From Nocardia sp. (GTDB taxonomy: Bacteria; Actinomycetota; Actinomycetes; Mycobacteriales; Mycobacteriaceae), in NCBI GenBank assembly GCA_013361595.1, contig JABFXT010000881.1:1-9632 (forward strand): a stretch of DNA of 9,632 nucleotides, written 5' to 3'. Within the stretch, counting starts at the first letter, position 1. Each line of letters begins with the position of its first letter. The notes beneath the pieces are model-generated. The model searched no databases, had not been told where the DNA came from, and saw only the letters and a list, made by a program, of their open reading frames with translations. Shown here in pieces: positions 1-5,379 of the stretch. The translations under genes and the position numbers were made by a program.

Positions 1-521
1 CCTGGCGCCCCGGCCCGGCCCTCGCCGAACTCGCCGCCGGCGCCGCGGACCCGCTGCTCGAGGCCGCCGGCTCGATTCTGCCCCGGCTGCGTGAGATCAC
101 CGGCGAAAGCGTGCAGCTGTACTGCCGCGAGGGCAACGAACGGGTGTGTATCGCCGCACTCGAACCGCCCGCCGGCCTGCGCGATACCGTCCCGATCGGC
201 TCCCGCCTGCCGTTGACCGCCGGATCTGCCGCCAAGGTACTGCTCGCCTGGTCCGATCCCGAACTCCAGCGCACGGTCCTGGGGGACGCGATGTTCACCG
301 ACCGCACGCTGGCCGAGGTCCGCAAACGCGGCTGGGCGCAGAGCGCCGGTGAACGCGCGGCCGGGGTGGCCAGCGTATCGGCACCGGTGCGCGATCAGCA
401 GGGCGCGGTGGTCGCCGCGGTCTCCGTTTCCGGCCCCATCGACCGGATGGGCCGCCGCCCCGGGGCTCGTTGGGCGGCGGATCTGGTCGCGGCCGCCGAT
501 GCCCTGCACCGCCGACTCTGA
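1..521 (+). CDS. IclR-family transcriptional regulator, 3' part (5' end outside window)
   Basis: The reading frame is open from the left edge (first full codon at 3) to TGA at 519-521, giving 172 residues. It covers the effector-binding domain of an IclR-type regulator. Visible family features are the LPLTAGSAAKVLLAW segment, then a G-W-A...GE...GVASVSAPV stretch, a GAVVAAVSVSGP strand and an Arg near the C-terminus (the classical 'aPV.d..g.vvaAlsvsGP..R' pattern). The N-terminal winged-helix DNA-binding domain, expected to be about 70-80 residues, lies upstream of the window. An in-frame GTG at 111 is internal, because the family-like sequence continues upstream of it. IclR proteins bind operator DNA as dimers or tetramers and respond to small metabolites; the effector is unknown here. 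In M. tuberculosis an IclR gene (Rv2989) sits at the matching place next to leuCD, so a role near leucine synthesis is possible but inferred. Confidence 0.9.
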   Translation, partial: WRPGPALAELAAGAADPLLEAAGSILPRLREITGESVQLYCREGNERVCIAALEPPAGLRDTVPIGSRLPLTAGSAAKVLLAWSDPELQRTVLGDAMFTDRTLAEVRKRGWAQSAGERAAGVASVSAPVRDQQGAVVAAVSVSGPIDRMGRRPGARWAADLVAAADALHRRL

Positions 522-543
522 GCGGCGGGCAGATGCCGTCACT

Positions 544-549
544 TATGGT
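544..549 (+). promoter_or_regulatory. Leaderless-type -10 element (TATGGT) for the PPOX gene
   Basis: TATGGT fits the actinobacterial -10 pattern TANNNT. It is followed by exactly six bases (GACCTG) and then the ATG at 556. This is the spacing expected when transcription starts on the A of the start codon, so the mRNA would have no leader. The start has no good Shine-Dalgarno sequence, which agrees. The hexamer lies within a small inverted repeat, GTCAC-TTATG-GTGAC (538-552). No convincing -35 is visible, which is common in this group. The call rests on pattern and spacing only. Confidence 0.45.
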
Positions 550-555
550 GACCTG

Positions 556-1083
556 ATGGGAGTGAACCAACGGTCGCAGATCGTGATGACCGATACCGAG
601 ATCACCGATTTCCTCACCCGCAGCCGCGTCGCCACCCTGGCATCGCTCGGCGCGGACGGAAAACCACACCTCACCGCCATGTGGTACGCGCTGATCACCG
701 ATCCGGAGCAGCCCGACGCGATCCCCGAACTGTGGTTCGAGACCAAGGGAAAATCCCAGAAAGCGGTCAACCTGCGCCGCGATCCCACGGTCACCTGCAT
801 GGTCGAAGCCGGAAAAACCTACGACACGCTGCGCGGAGTCGCCCTGGAGGGCCGCGCCGAGGTCATCGACGACCCCGAGAAACTGTTCGCCGTCGGCGTC
901 AGCGTGTGGGAACGCTATACCGGTCCCTACACCGAGGACATGCGCGAATACGTCGAGGGCATGCTGAACAAACGAGTCGCCGTACGCATCGTCCCCGACC
1001 GGATCCGCAGCTGGGATCACCGCAAACTGGGCCTACCGGCCATGCCCCTCGGCGGCTCCACCGCCGGCGCCCTGGACGACTGA
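556..1083 (+). CDS. F420/flavin-binding PPOX-fold family protein (Rv2991-like)
   Basis: This encodes 175 residues of the pyridoxamine-5'-phosphate-oxidase-like split-barrel fold. Such actinobacterial proteins are small, soluble, usually dimeric, and bind deazaflavin F420 or FMN for redox reactions. Visible features are an N-terminal helix (ITDFLTRSRVATLASLG), the HLTAMWYAL strand (residues 38-46), a cofactor-site-type KSQKAVNLRRDP segment (66-77), the TYDTLRGVALEGRAEV strand (88-103), SVWERYTGPY (116-125) and a C-terminal RSWDHRKLGLP. The match to M. tuberculosis Rv2991 as I remember it is strong along the whole length. Residues about 47-58 (ITDPEQPDAIPE region) look like a longer loop than in that protein. 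ATG at 556 is chosen because homology begins there and a leaderless -10 precedes it. The gene starts 34 bp after the IclR stop, so read-through from that gene is also possible. Substrate unknown. Confidence 0.88.
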   Translation: MGVNQRSQIVMTDTEITDFLTRSRVATLASLGADGKPHLTAMWYALITDPEQPDAIPELWFETKGKSQKAVNLRRDPTVTCMVEAGKTYDTLRGVALEGRAEVIDDPEKLFAVGVSVWERYTGPYTEDMREYVEGMLNKRVAVRIVPDRIRSWDHRKLGLPAMPLGGSTAGALDD

Positions 1084-1089
1084 TCACCC

Positions 1090-1118
1090 CCGGGTGCTGT
1101 CCCATCGGCGGCACCCGG
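1090..1118 (+). terminator. Stem-loop after the PPOX gene, probable terminator
   Basis: An 8-bp perfect stem, CCGGGTGC (1090-1097) with GCACCCGG (1111-1118), encloses a 13-nt loop. It begins six bases after the PPOX stop codon. No U-run follows, as is frequent for actinobacterial intrinsic terminators. Function is inferred from position and pairing. Confidence 0.4.
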
Positions 1119-1170
1119 AACCTGTCCCCGGCTACATACCGGAACCGGTAGGAACATCGTGGAACAGCAA

Positions 1171-1197
1171 AGGCCCATGCTCCATGAGCATGGGCCT
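1171..1197 (-). terminator. Strong hairpin between PPOX gene and tRNA-Glu, terminator
   Basis: A perfect 12-bp stem, AGGCCCATGCTC (1171-1182) with GAGCATGGGCCT (1186-1197), encloses a 3-nt loop. On the minus strand it is followed by TTGCTGTT, a weak U-rich tail, and it lies nine bases beyond the 3' end of tRNA-Glu, so it probably ends the tRNA-Glu transcript. It could also stop plus-strand transcription arriving from the PPOX gene, although no U-tract exists on that side. Confidence 0.65.
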
Positions 1198-1205
1198 CGC
1201 ATGAG

Positions 1206-1278
1206 TAGCCCCGACGGGATTTGAACCCGCGCTACCGCCTTGAGAGGGCGGCGTCCTAGGCCGCTAGACGACGGGGCC
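1206..1278 (-). tRNA. tRNA-Glu, anticodon CUC
   Basis: The minus strand folds as a complete 73-nt cloverleaf. The acceptor stem GGCCCCG pairs with CGGGGCT (one G-U), followed by discriminator A. The D arm begins GTCTAGCGGCCTAGGAC. The anticodon stem CCGCC/GGCGG encloses the loop CTCTCAA with anticodon CTC (reads GAG). The T arm GCGGG-TTCAAAT-CCCGT is standard. CCA is not encoded. GAG is the main Glu codon in a genome of this GC content. The gene lies downstream of tRNA-Gln and gltX on the same strand, but has a promoter of its own at 1340-1368. Confidence 0.97.
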
Positions 1279-1287
1279 AGGACTTGT

Positions 1288-1312
1288 GATCAACTCCTGG
1301 CTGGAGTGGATC
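1288..1312 (-). other. Hairpin with AGCCA loop in the tRNA-Glu 5' leader
   Basis: In the predicted leader, 15-20 nt upstream of the mature tRNA, ACTCC and GGAGT pair around the pentaloop AGCCA (minus-strand reading). The stem extends by a further four pairs (GATC/GATC at 1288-1291 and 1309-1312) after one mismatch. The tRNA-Gln leader has a hairpin with the same loop but a different stem. A role in processing or transcription is conjecture. Confidence 0.35.
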
Positions 1313-1339
1313 GCGGATCTCTCGATCCGAAGCTCGATC

Positions 1340-1368
1340 AGCGTAACCGACCGGGCGGCGGCGACCAA
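1340..1368 (-). promoter_or_regulatory. Promoter of tRNA-Glu
   Basis: On the minus strand, TTGGTC (-35, 1368-1363), a 17-bp spacer and TACGCT (-10, 1345-1340) form a good housekeeping-sigma promoter. The predicted start near 1333 gives a leader of about 55 nt before the mature tRNA end at 1278. The -35 overlaps a 12-bp sequence that is repeated at the tRNA-Gln promoter. Confidence 0.6.
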
Positions 1369-1377
1369 ATCGCCTGG
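1366..1377 (-). repeat. Copy 1 of a 12-bp element shared by the two tRNA promoters
   Basis: CAAATCGCCTGG on the plus strand (CCAGGCGATTTG in the direction of transcription) runs into the -35 of the tRNA-Glu promoter. An exact copy is at 1589-1600. The copies begin 88 and 90 bp from the mature 5' ends of their tRNAs. Confidence 0.6.
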
Positions 1378-1427
1378 AAAACTCGTTCCGCACCGCATCT
1401 GGACGATGAAGCTGAGAGCGATCTCCG

Positions 1428-1499
1428 CTGGGGTACCAGGACTCGAACCTAGAATGGCTGAACCAGAATCAGCTGTGTTGCCAATTACACCATACCCCA
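1428..1499 (-). tRNA. tRNA-Gln, anticodon CUG
   Basis: The minus strand folds as a 72-nt cloverleaf. The acceptor stem TGGGGTA pairs with TACCCCA, followed by discriminator G, as in bacterial tRNA-Gln. The anticodon stem GCTGA/TCAGC encloses TTCTGGT with anticodon CTG (reads CAG). The T arm carries TTCGAGT. CCA is not encoded. Actinomycetes generally have no glutaminyl-tRNA synthetase, so this tRNA is expected to be charged with Glu by the neighbouring GltX and then amidated by GatCAB (not in this window). It lies 149 bp upstream of tRNA-Glu and has its own predicted promoter. Confidence 0.97.
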
Positions 1500-1519
1500 A
1501 TGACCTGGGCTTTCGGTCG

Positions 1520-1536
1520 CACCGCTGGCTGCGGTG
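1520..1536 (-). other. Hairpin with AGCCA loop in the tRNA-Gln 5' leader
   Basis: CACCGC and GCGGTG form a perfect 6-bp stem around AGCCA (minus-strand reading), about 20 nt upstream of the mature tRNA-Gln end. The loop is identical to that in the tRNA-Glu leader while the stem bases differ and stay paired. That is suggestive of a shared structure, though short enough to be coincidence. Confidence 0.35.
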
Positions 1537-1560
1537 GCGCCGTCGTTCCGGCCGAGAAAG

Positions 1561-1591
1561 AGAGTACCAAACAGCTCGGGGGAAACTACAA
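1561..1591 (-). promoter_or_regulatory. Promoter of tRNA-Gln
   Basis: On the minus strand, TTGTAG (1591-1586) and TACTCT (1566-1561) match -35 and -10 elements with a 19-bp spacer, which is longer than ideal. The predicted start near 1554 gives a leader of about 55 nt, the same as for tRNA-Glu. The -35 begins inside the same 12-bp sequence found at the tRNA-Glu promoter, which strengthens both calls. Confidence 0.5.
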
Positions 1592-1600
1592 ATCGCCTGG
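1589..1600 (-). repeat. Copy 2 of the 12-bp element shared by the two tRNA promoters
   Basis: Exact copy of CAAATCGCCTGG (plus strand), overlapping the -35 of the tRNA-Gln promoter. The copy at 1366-1377 occupies the equivalent place upstream of tRNA-Glu. Flanking bases differ, so the match is confined to this element. Confidence 0.6.
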
Positions 1601-1633
1601 TCACGCGGCCACATCAGGTAGGTAACGGTCGCA

Positions 1634-1705
1634 TCCCGCGGCGCCACGGTGCACGTGGCGGCGGGAGCCGGGACCGCCTCCGGAGCTCACCGAAGACGGT
1701 CCCGG
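1634..1705 (-). terminator. Two stem-loops downstream of gltX, probable terminator region
   Basis: Two structures lie between the gltX stop codon and the tRNA-Gln promoter. The first in the direction of transcription is a 9-bp stem (1668-1676 with 1697-1705) with a 20-nt loop. The second is a bulged stem in which TCCCGC (1634-1639) pairs with GCGGGA (1661-1666) and CGCCACG (1642-1648) pairs with CGTGGCG (1654-1660), with a 5-nt loop. Neither has a U-tract. They probably end the FAH-gltX transcript. The rest of the 216-bp gap at 1500-1715 holds the tRNA-Gln leader and promoter. Confidence 0.4.
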
Positions 1706-1715
1706 GTCCCGGAAC

Positions 1716-3191
1716 TCACTCGGCCGGAGCCACCCATTCGCGCCCCGCCCGCAATCGCGCCATGGTGAGCTCGCGGCCCAGCAGTTCCATCGATTCGTAG
1801 AGCGGTGGGCTGATATGGGATCCGGTGACCGAAACCCGTACCGGAGCGAATGCCTTACGCGGTTTCAATTCCATTCCGTCGATGAGCGCGGCTTTCAACG
1901 CGTTCTCGATCTCGGACGCGGTCCAGGCGGTCAGCGGTTCGAGCGCGGAAATTGCGGCGTCCAATACCGGGACGGCGTCCGGTCCCAAATTCTTCTTACC
2001 CGCAGCGGGGTCGATCGCGAACTCGTCCACCGGTATGAAGAGGAATCGCAGCAGACCCCATGCGTCGTCCAGTACGACAATTCGCGTCTGCACCAGATCC
2101 GCGGCCGCCGCGAAAATCTTCTCGTCCGTTCCGGCGCCTATATAACCGTGCTGTTCGAAAAATGTGCGCAACCGTCCGGCAAAATCGGCGGGCTCCAGCA
2201 AACGGATGTGTTCGGCATTGATCGCATCGGCCTTCTTCTGGTCGAAGCGGGCCGGGTTCGAAGTCACTTTCGATATGTCGAACGCCGCGACCATCTCGTC
2301 CATCGAGAACACATCGCGGTCGTCGGCGATGCTCCAGCCGAGCAGTGCGAGGTAATTGAGGAGCCCCTCGGGAATGAACCCGCGCTCACGATGCAGGAAG
2401 AGGTCGGCCTCCGGGTCGCGTTTGGACAGCTTCTTGTTGCCCTGACCCATCACGAACGGCAGATGACCGAATTCGGGGGTGAAATCGGTGACCCCGATAC
2501 GCCGCAGTGCGCCGTAGAGCGCGATCTGCCGCGGCGTCGACGAGAGCAGGTCTTCACCGCGCAGGACGTGGGTTATCCGCATCGTCGCGTCGTCGACCGG
2601 GTTGACCAGCGTATACAGTGGATCGCCGGTGCCGCGGGTGAGTGCGTAGTCCGGTACGGAGCCGGCTTTGAACGTGGTCTCGCCACGAACCAGATCGTGC
2701 CAGGTGATATCGGTGTCGGGCATTCGCAGCCGGACCACCGGCCCCCGGCCGGCGGCCTTGTATTCGGCGATCTGCTCGGCGGTGAGCTCGCGGTCGAAAT
2801 TGTCGTAGCCGAGTTTCGGATCGCGTCCGGCCGCCTTGTGGCGCGCCTCGACTTCCTCTGGCGTGGAAAAGGATTCGTAGGCCTCACCGGCGTCGAGGAG
2901 TTTTTGCACCACATCACGGTGGATTTCGCGGCGCTGCGACTGCCGGTAGGGCGCATAGGGCCCACCGATTTCCGGACCCTCGTCCCAATCGAGTCCGAGC
3001 CAGCGCAGAGCATCCAACAGCGCCTGATAGGACTCTTCGGAATCCCTTGCGGCGTCGGTGTCCTCGATTCGGAAGACGAACGTGCCGCCGTGGTGGCGGG
3101 CGTAGGCCCAGTTGAACAGCGCAGTGCGGATGAGCCCGACATGCGGTGTCCCGGTGGGTGACGGGCAGAAACGGACCCGTACGTTTGTCAT
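1716..3191 (-). CDS. gltX: Glutamyl-tRNA synthetase, non-discriminating type expected
   Basis: GltX (491 residues) is a class I aminoacyl-tRNA synthetase that joins glutamate to tRNA-Glu in the cytoplasm. In bacteria without GlnRS it also charges tRNA-Gln. The HIGH-type signature is [11 protein letters not shown] (residues 10-20), preceding the RIEDTD segment (41-46). [11 protein letters not shown] lies at 206-216 and the KMSKS-type loop KKLSKRD at 253-259. The C-terminal half is the helical anticodon-binding region. Length and sequence agree with mycobacterial GltX along the whole protein. The cysteine-rich zinc site of the E. coli enzyme is not apparent near residues 100-130. ATG at 3191 is chosen because homology starts there ([14 protein letters not shown]) and an AG-rich GAAAGAG precedes it. 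An in-frame ATG at 3221 would overlap the upstream gene. It follows the FAH-family gene by 13 bp, so the two are probably cotranscribed. Both substrate tRNAs are encoded just downstream. Confidence 0.97.
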   Translation of the reverse strand: MTNVRVRFCPSPTGTPHVGLIRTALFNWAYARHHGGTFVFRIEDTDAARDSEESYQALLDALRWLGLDWDEGPEIGGPYAPYRQSQRREIHRDVVQKLLDAGEAYESFSTPEEVEARHKAAGRDPKLGYDNFDRELTAEQIAEYKAAGRGPVVRLRMPDTDITWHDLVRGETTFKAGSVPDYALTRGTGDPLYTLVNPVDDATMRITHVLRGEDLLSSTPRQIALYGALRRIGVTDFTPEFGHLPFVMGQGNKKLSKRDPEADLFLHRERGFIPEGLLNYLALLGWSIADDRDVFSMDEMVAAFDISKVTSNPARFDQKKADAINAEHIRLLEPADFAGRLRTFFEQHGYIGAGTDEKIFAAAADLVQTRIVVLDDAWGLLRFLFIPVDEFAIDPAAGKKNLGPDAVPVLDAAISALEPLTAWTASEIENALKAALIDGMELKPRKAFAPVRVSVTGSHISPPLYESMELLGRELTMARLRAGREWVAPAE

Positions 3192-3204
3192 GGCTCTCTT
3201 TCGT

Positions 3205-3966
3205 TCAGCGTTTTGCGGCAACAGGATTGGTCAGCGTACCGATTCCGGAGACGGTCACCGACACAGTTTGACCGTCTTTCATCGGACCTACGCCCTCGGG
3301 AGTTCCGGTGAGGATCACATCACCGGGGAGCAGAGTCATCACGCGAGTGATCCATTCGATGATTTCCGGGATATCGTGCAGCAGTAGCGATGTGGTACTG
3401 CGCTGGCGTACTTCGCCGTCGAGTTCGGTGGTGATCTCGAGATCCGCGGGGTCGAGTTCGGTTTCGATCCACGGGCCCAGCGGGCAGAAGGTGTCGTAGC
3501 CCTTGGCCCGGGTCCATTGACCGTCCTGGGCCTGCTGATCGCGAGCGGTCACATCGTTGGCGACGGTATAGCCCAGGATGACGTCCTTGGCGCGGGCGGC
3601 GGGCACGTCCTTACAGGGCCGCCCGATGACCACCGCGAGCTCACCCTCGTAGTCGACGCGGGAGGAGCTGGGCGGCAGGGCGATCGGAATACCGGGGCCG
3701 ATGATGGAGGTGTTCGGTTTGATGAAGATCACCGGTTCGGCCGGGGCCTCCCCACCCATCTCCGCGGCGTGGGACGCGTAGTTCTTCCCGATGCAGATCA
3801 CCTTGCTGGCGAGGATCGGGGCGAGGAGGCGGATATCGGGCAGCGACCAGCTGCGGCCGGTGAACGTCGGGGTGCCGAACGGATGTTCGGCGATTTCCTT
3901 TGCGGTCTCGCCTTCGATGGCGACGAACGCGACCCCGTCGGGGCTGGCAACTCGACCTAGACGCAT
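3205..3966 (-). CDS. Fumarylacetoacetate hydrolase (FAH)-family protein
   Basis: The 253-residue product has the FAH C-terminal catalytic fold with a short N-terminal part. Family members use a divalent metal to hydrolyse, isomerise or decarboxylate beta-keto-type acids such as acylpyruvates and hydroxyheptadienedioates. Visible motifs are [16 protein letters not shown] (residues 56-71), [15 protein letters not shown] (78-92), and the metal-ligand set in [12 protein letters not shown] (Glu107, Glu109) and ANDVTARD (Asp138). [16 protein letters not shown] (212-227) is also present. All expected metal ligands are there, so it should be active; the substrate cannot be read from sequence. Homologues next to gltX in mycobacteria are annotated as 2-hydroxyhepta-2,4-diene-1,7-dioate isomerase, but no aromatic degradation genes are nearby, so housekeeping removal of oxaloacetate- or acylpyruvate-like by-products is as likely. 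The start at 3966 is supported by a leaderless -10. gltX begins 13 bp after its stop. Confidence 0.93.
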   Translation of the reverse strand: MRLGRVASPDGVAFVAIEGETAKEIAEHPFGTPTFTGRSWSLPDIRLLAPILASKVICIGKNYASHAAEMGGEAPAEPVIFIKPNTSIIGPGIPIALPPSSSRVDYEGELAVVIGRPCKDVPAARAKDVILGYTVANDVTARDQQAQDGQWTRAKGYDTFCPLGPWIETELDPADLEITTELDGEVRQRSTTSLLLHDIPEIIEWITRVMTLLPGDVILTGTPEGVGPMKDGQTVSVTVSGIGTLTNPVAAKR

Positions 3967-3972
3967 GACCGA

Positions 3973-3978
3973 AGTCTA
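3973..3978 (-). promoter_or_regulatory. Leaderless-type -10 element (TAGACT) for the FAH-gltX operon
   Basis: On the minus strand TAGACT fits TANNNT, and exactly six bases (TCGGTC) separate it from the ATG at 3966. This places the transcription start on the initiating A. No Shine-Dalgarno sequence is visible upstream of this ATG. A weak TTCGGG lies 18 bp upstream in the -35 position. If correct, gltX is transcribed from here as the second gene. Confidence 0.5.
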
Positions 3979-4078
3979 TCCAGCCCGGTCCACCAGCCCG
4001 AATGCGCCCGACCGGTCGGTCCGGCCGGCGGGCGAAACCGCGGCACTACTTGCGGACCACCCGGCCGGGAGGTGTACC

Positions 4079-4099
4079 GTGACCGACGTAAGTTCATAG
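4079..4099 (+). other. Possible six-codon leader ORF upstream of the MFS gene
   Basis: GTG at 4079 opens a frame encoding M-T-D-V-S-S before TAG at 4097-4099. A strong GGGAGG (4067-4072) lies six bases upstream of it, better placed than most ribosome sites here. It ends just before the TTGAGA operator and 53 bp before the MFS start. It could be a leader peptide, the remnant of a lost gene, or chance. Confidence 0.15.
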
Positions 4100-4100
4100 A

Positions 4101-4128
4101 TTGAGAATCTCATCTCAAATATTGAGAT
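4101..4128 (+). promoter_or_regulatory. Operator with overlapping TTGAGA dyads upstream of the MFS gene
   Basis: Two overlapping inverted repeats stand out in an AT-rich island within GC-rich DNA. TTGAGAATCTCATCTCAA (4101-4118) has 6-bp arms. ATCTCAAATATTGAGAT (4112-4128) has perfect 7-bp arms around ATA. A third, inner dyad is TGAGA-A-TCTCA (4102-4112). Together there are four half-sites of the type TTGAGAT or its complement. The 3' end overlaps a possible -10, TACATT (4128-4133), and a GGGGAA ribosome site follows at 4145-4150. A dimeric repressor binding here would block MFS transcription. The motif is not one I can assign safely: it differs from IdeR and LexA boxes, and no regulator gene adjoins it in the window. 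Confidence 0.65.
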
Positions 4129-4152
4129 ACATTCGTTCCGAGATGGGGAACC

Positions 4153-5370
4153 ATGGCGCACACTTCATCGGCGGCCGTCCCGATCGCCGCACCCGGTAGG
4201 CAGATATCCCCCGCCCACCGCTGGCTCATGCTCGCCTTCGGGGTCTTCGCCCAGAGCACCAGCGCGATCTTCGTCCACGGCGTCCCGTTCCTGCTCCCCG
4301 CGCTCACCGCCGGTGGTATGCCGCTGCCCACCGCCGGCCTGCTCGTCGCCATGCCCACCGTCGGCCTGTGCTGCACCCTGATCGCCTGGGGTTATCTGGT
4401 CGACCGGGTCGGCGAGCGTATCGCCCTGGTCGCCGGACCGGTGATCATGTGCGCGGCCGGTGCCGCGGCCGCTTTCACGACCAGCTACCCGGCACTCGGA
4501 GTTCTGCTGTTCCTGGGCGGTATCGGCGCCGCCAGTACCAACGGCGCCAGCGGCCGGGTGATCGTCGGCTGGTTCCCACCCGACCGCCGCGGCCTGGCCA
4601 TGGGAATCCGCCAGACCGGCCAGCCGCTGGGGGTCGGCATCGCGGCCATGTCGATTCCGCTGGTCGCGGACCGATTCGGGGTGGCACCCGCCTTGAGCGT
4701 GCCCGCGATCCTGGCCGGACTGGCCGCCGTGTGCTGCCTGCTCGGGATCATCGATCCGCCCCGGCCCGCGCGAGCGGCGTCCACCGGCGCCAATCCCTAC
4801 CGGGGCAGCAGCACCCTGTGGCGGATCCACGGTGTCTCGATCCTGCTGGTCGTCCCCCAGGCCACCGTCTGGACCTTCGCCCTGCTGTGGTTGCACCGCG
4901 ATCTGGGCTGGTCGCTGGCCGTGGCCGGCGCCCTGGTCACCGGCACCCAGATCCTGGGGGCGCTGGGCCGGATCGGCGCGGGCGCCTGGTCCGACCGGGT
5001 CGGCAGCCGGATGGGACCGTTGCGCCAGGTCGCGGTCGCCGCGGTCGCCACCATGGCCCTGCTGGCCCTCACTTCATGGACACACTGGTGGTGGGCCGCG
5101 GTACCGCTGCTGGTGATCGCCTCGGTGGTCACGGTCTCCGACAACGGCCTGGCGTTCACTGCGATCGCCGAACGCGCCGGGCCGTTCTGGAGCGGCCGGG
5201 GTCTGGGTATCCAGAACACCGGGCAGAATCTCACCGTCGCCGCGGTGCCGCCGGTATTCGGAGCACTGATCACCGCGACCGGTTTCCCCGCTGTCTATCT
5301 GGCGGCGGCCGCCTTGGCCGCGGTAGCGATCCCGCTGGTGCCGGTGAGGTCGGAAGAGCCCCCGGAGTAG
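4153..5370 (+). CDS. Major facilitator superfamily (MFS) transporter
   Basis: The 405-residue protein is a secondary transporter of the cytoplasmic membrane with about 12 predicted hydrophobic segments in two halves, separated by a hydrophilic linker near residues 200-225. Each half carries a motif-A-like loop: GYLVDRVGERIAL (80-92) between the second and third helices, and GAWSDRVGSRMG (277-288) in the equivalent place of the second half. WFPPDRRGLAMGIRQTGQPLG (140-160) resembles the 'GWFP..RG.A.G' segment of nitrate/cyanate/oxalate-type MFS carriers. The N-terminus (residues 1-20) is hydrophilic and there is no cleavable signal peptide. ATG at 4153 has GGGGAA just upstream. The syntenic mycobacterial gene (Rv2994) is also an uncharacterised MFS protein. 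It is divergent from the FAH-gltX operon, with the TTGAGA operator immediately upstream. Substrate and transport direction are unknown. Confidence 0.93.
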   Translation: MAHTSSAAVPIAAPGRQISPAHRWLMLAFGVFAQSTSAIFVHGVPFLLPALTAGGMPLPTAGLLVAMPTVGLCCTLIAWGYLVDRVGERIALVAGPVIMCAAGAAAAFTTSYPALGVLLFLGGIGAASTNGASGRVIVGWFPPDRRGLAMGIRQTGQPLGVGIAAMSIPLVADRFGVAPALSVPAILAGLAAVCCLLGIIDPPRPARAASTGANPYRGSSTLWRIHGVSILLVVPQATVWTFALLWLHRDLGWSLAVAGALVTGTQILGALGRIGAGAWSDRVGSRMGPLRQVAVAAVATMALLALTSWTHWWWAAVPLLVIASVVTVSDNGLAFTAIAERAGPFWSGRGLGIQNTGQNLTVAAVPPVFGALITATGFPAVYLAAAALAAVAIPLVPVRSEEPPE

Positions 5371-5379
5371 TCGATCGCA

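Noticed and set aside
111..521. Treating GTG at 111 as the start of a short complete protein
   Set aside because: The frame is open to the left edge and the residues before 111 continue an IclR-like effector domain, so the gene is cut by the window boundary.
1815..3161. A 448-codon open frame on the plus strand opposite gltX
   Set aside because: It is antisense to gltX, which has full-length homology. The translated frame shows no domain and an unnatural composition.
3191..3221. Alternative gltX start ten codons upstream
   Set aside because: It would overlap the FAH-family gene by 17 bp, and family homology begins at the ATG at 3191, which has a suitable AG-rich site.
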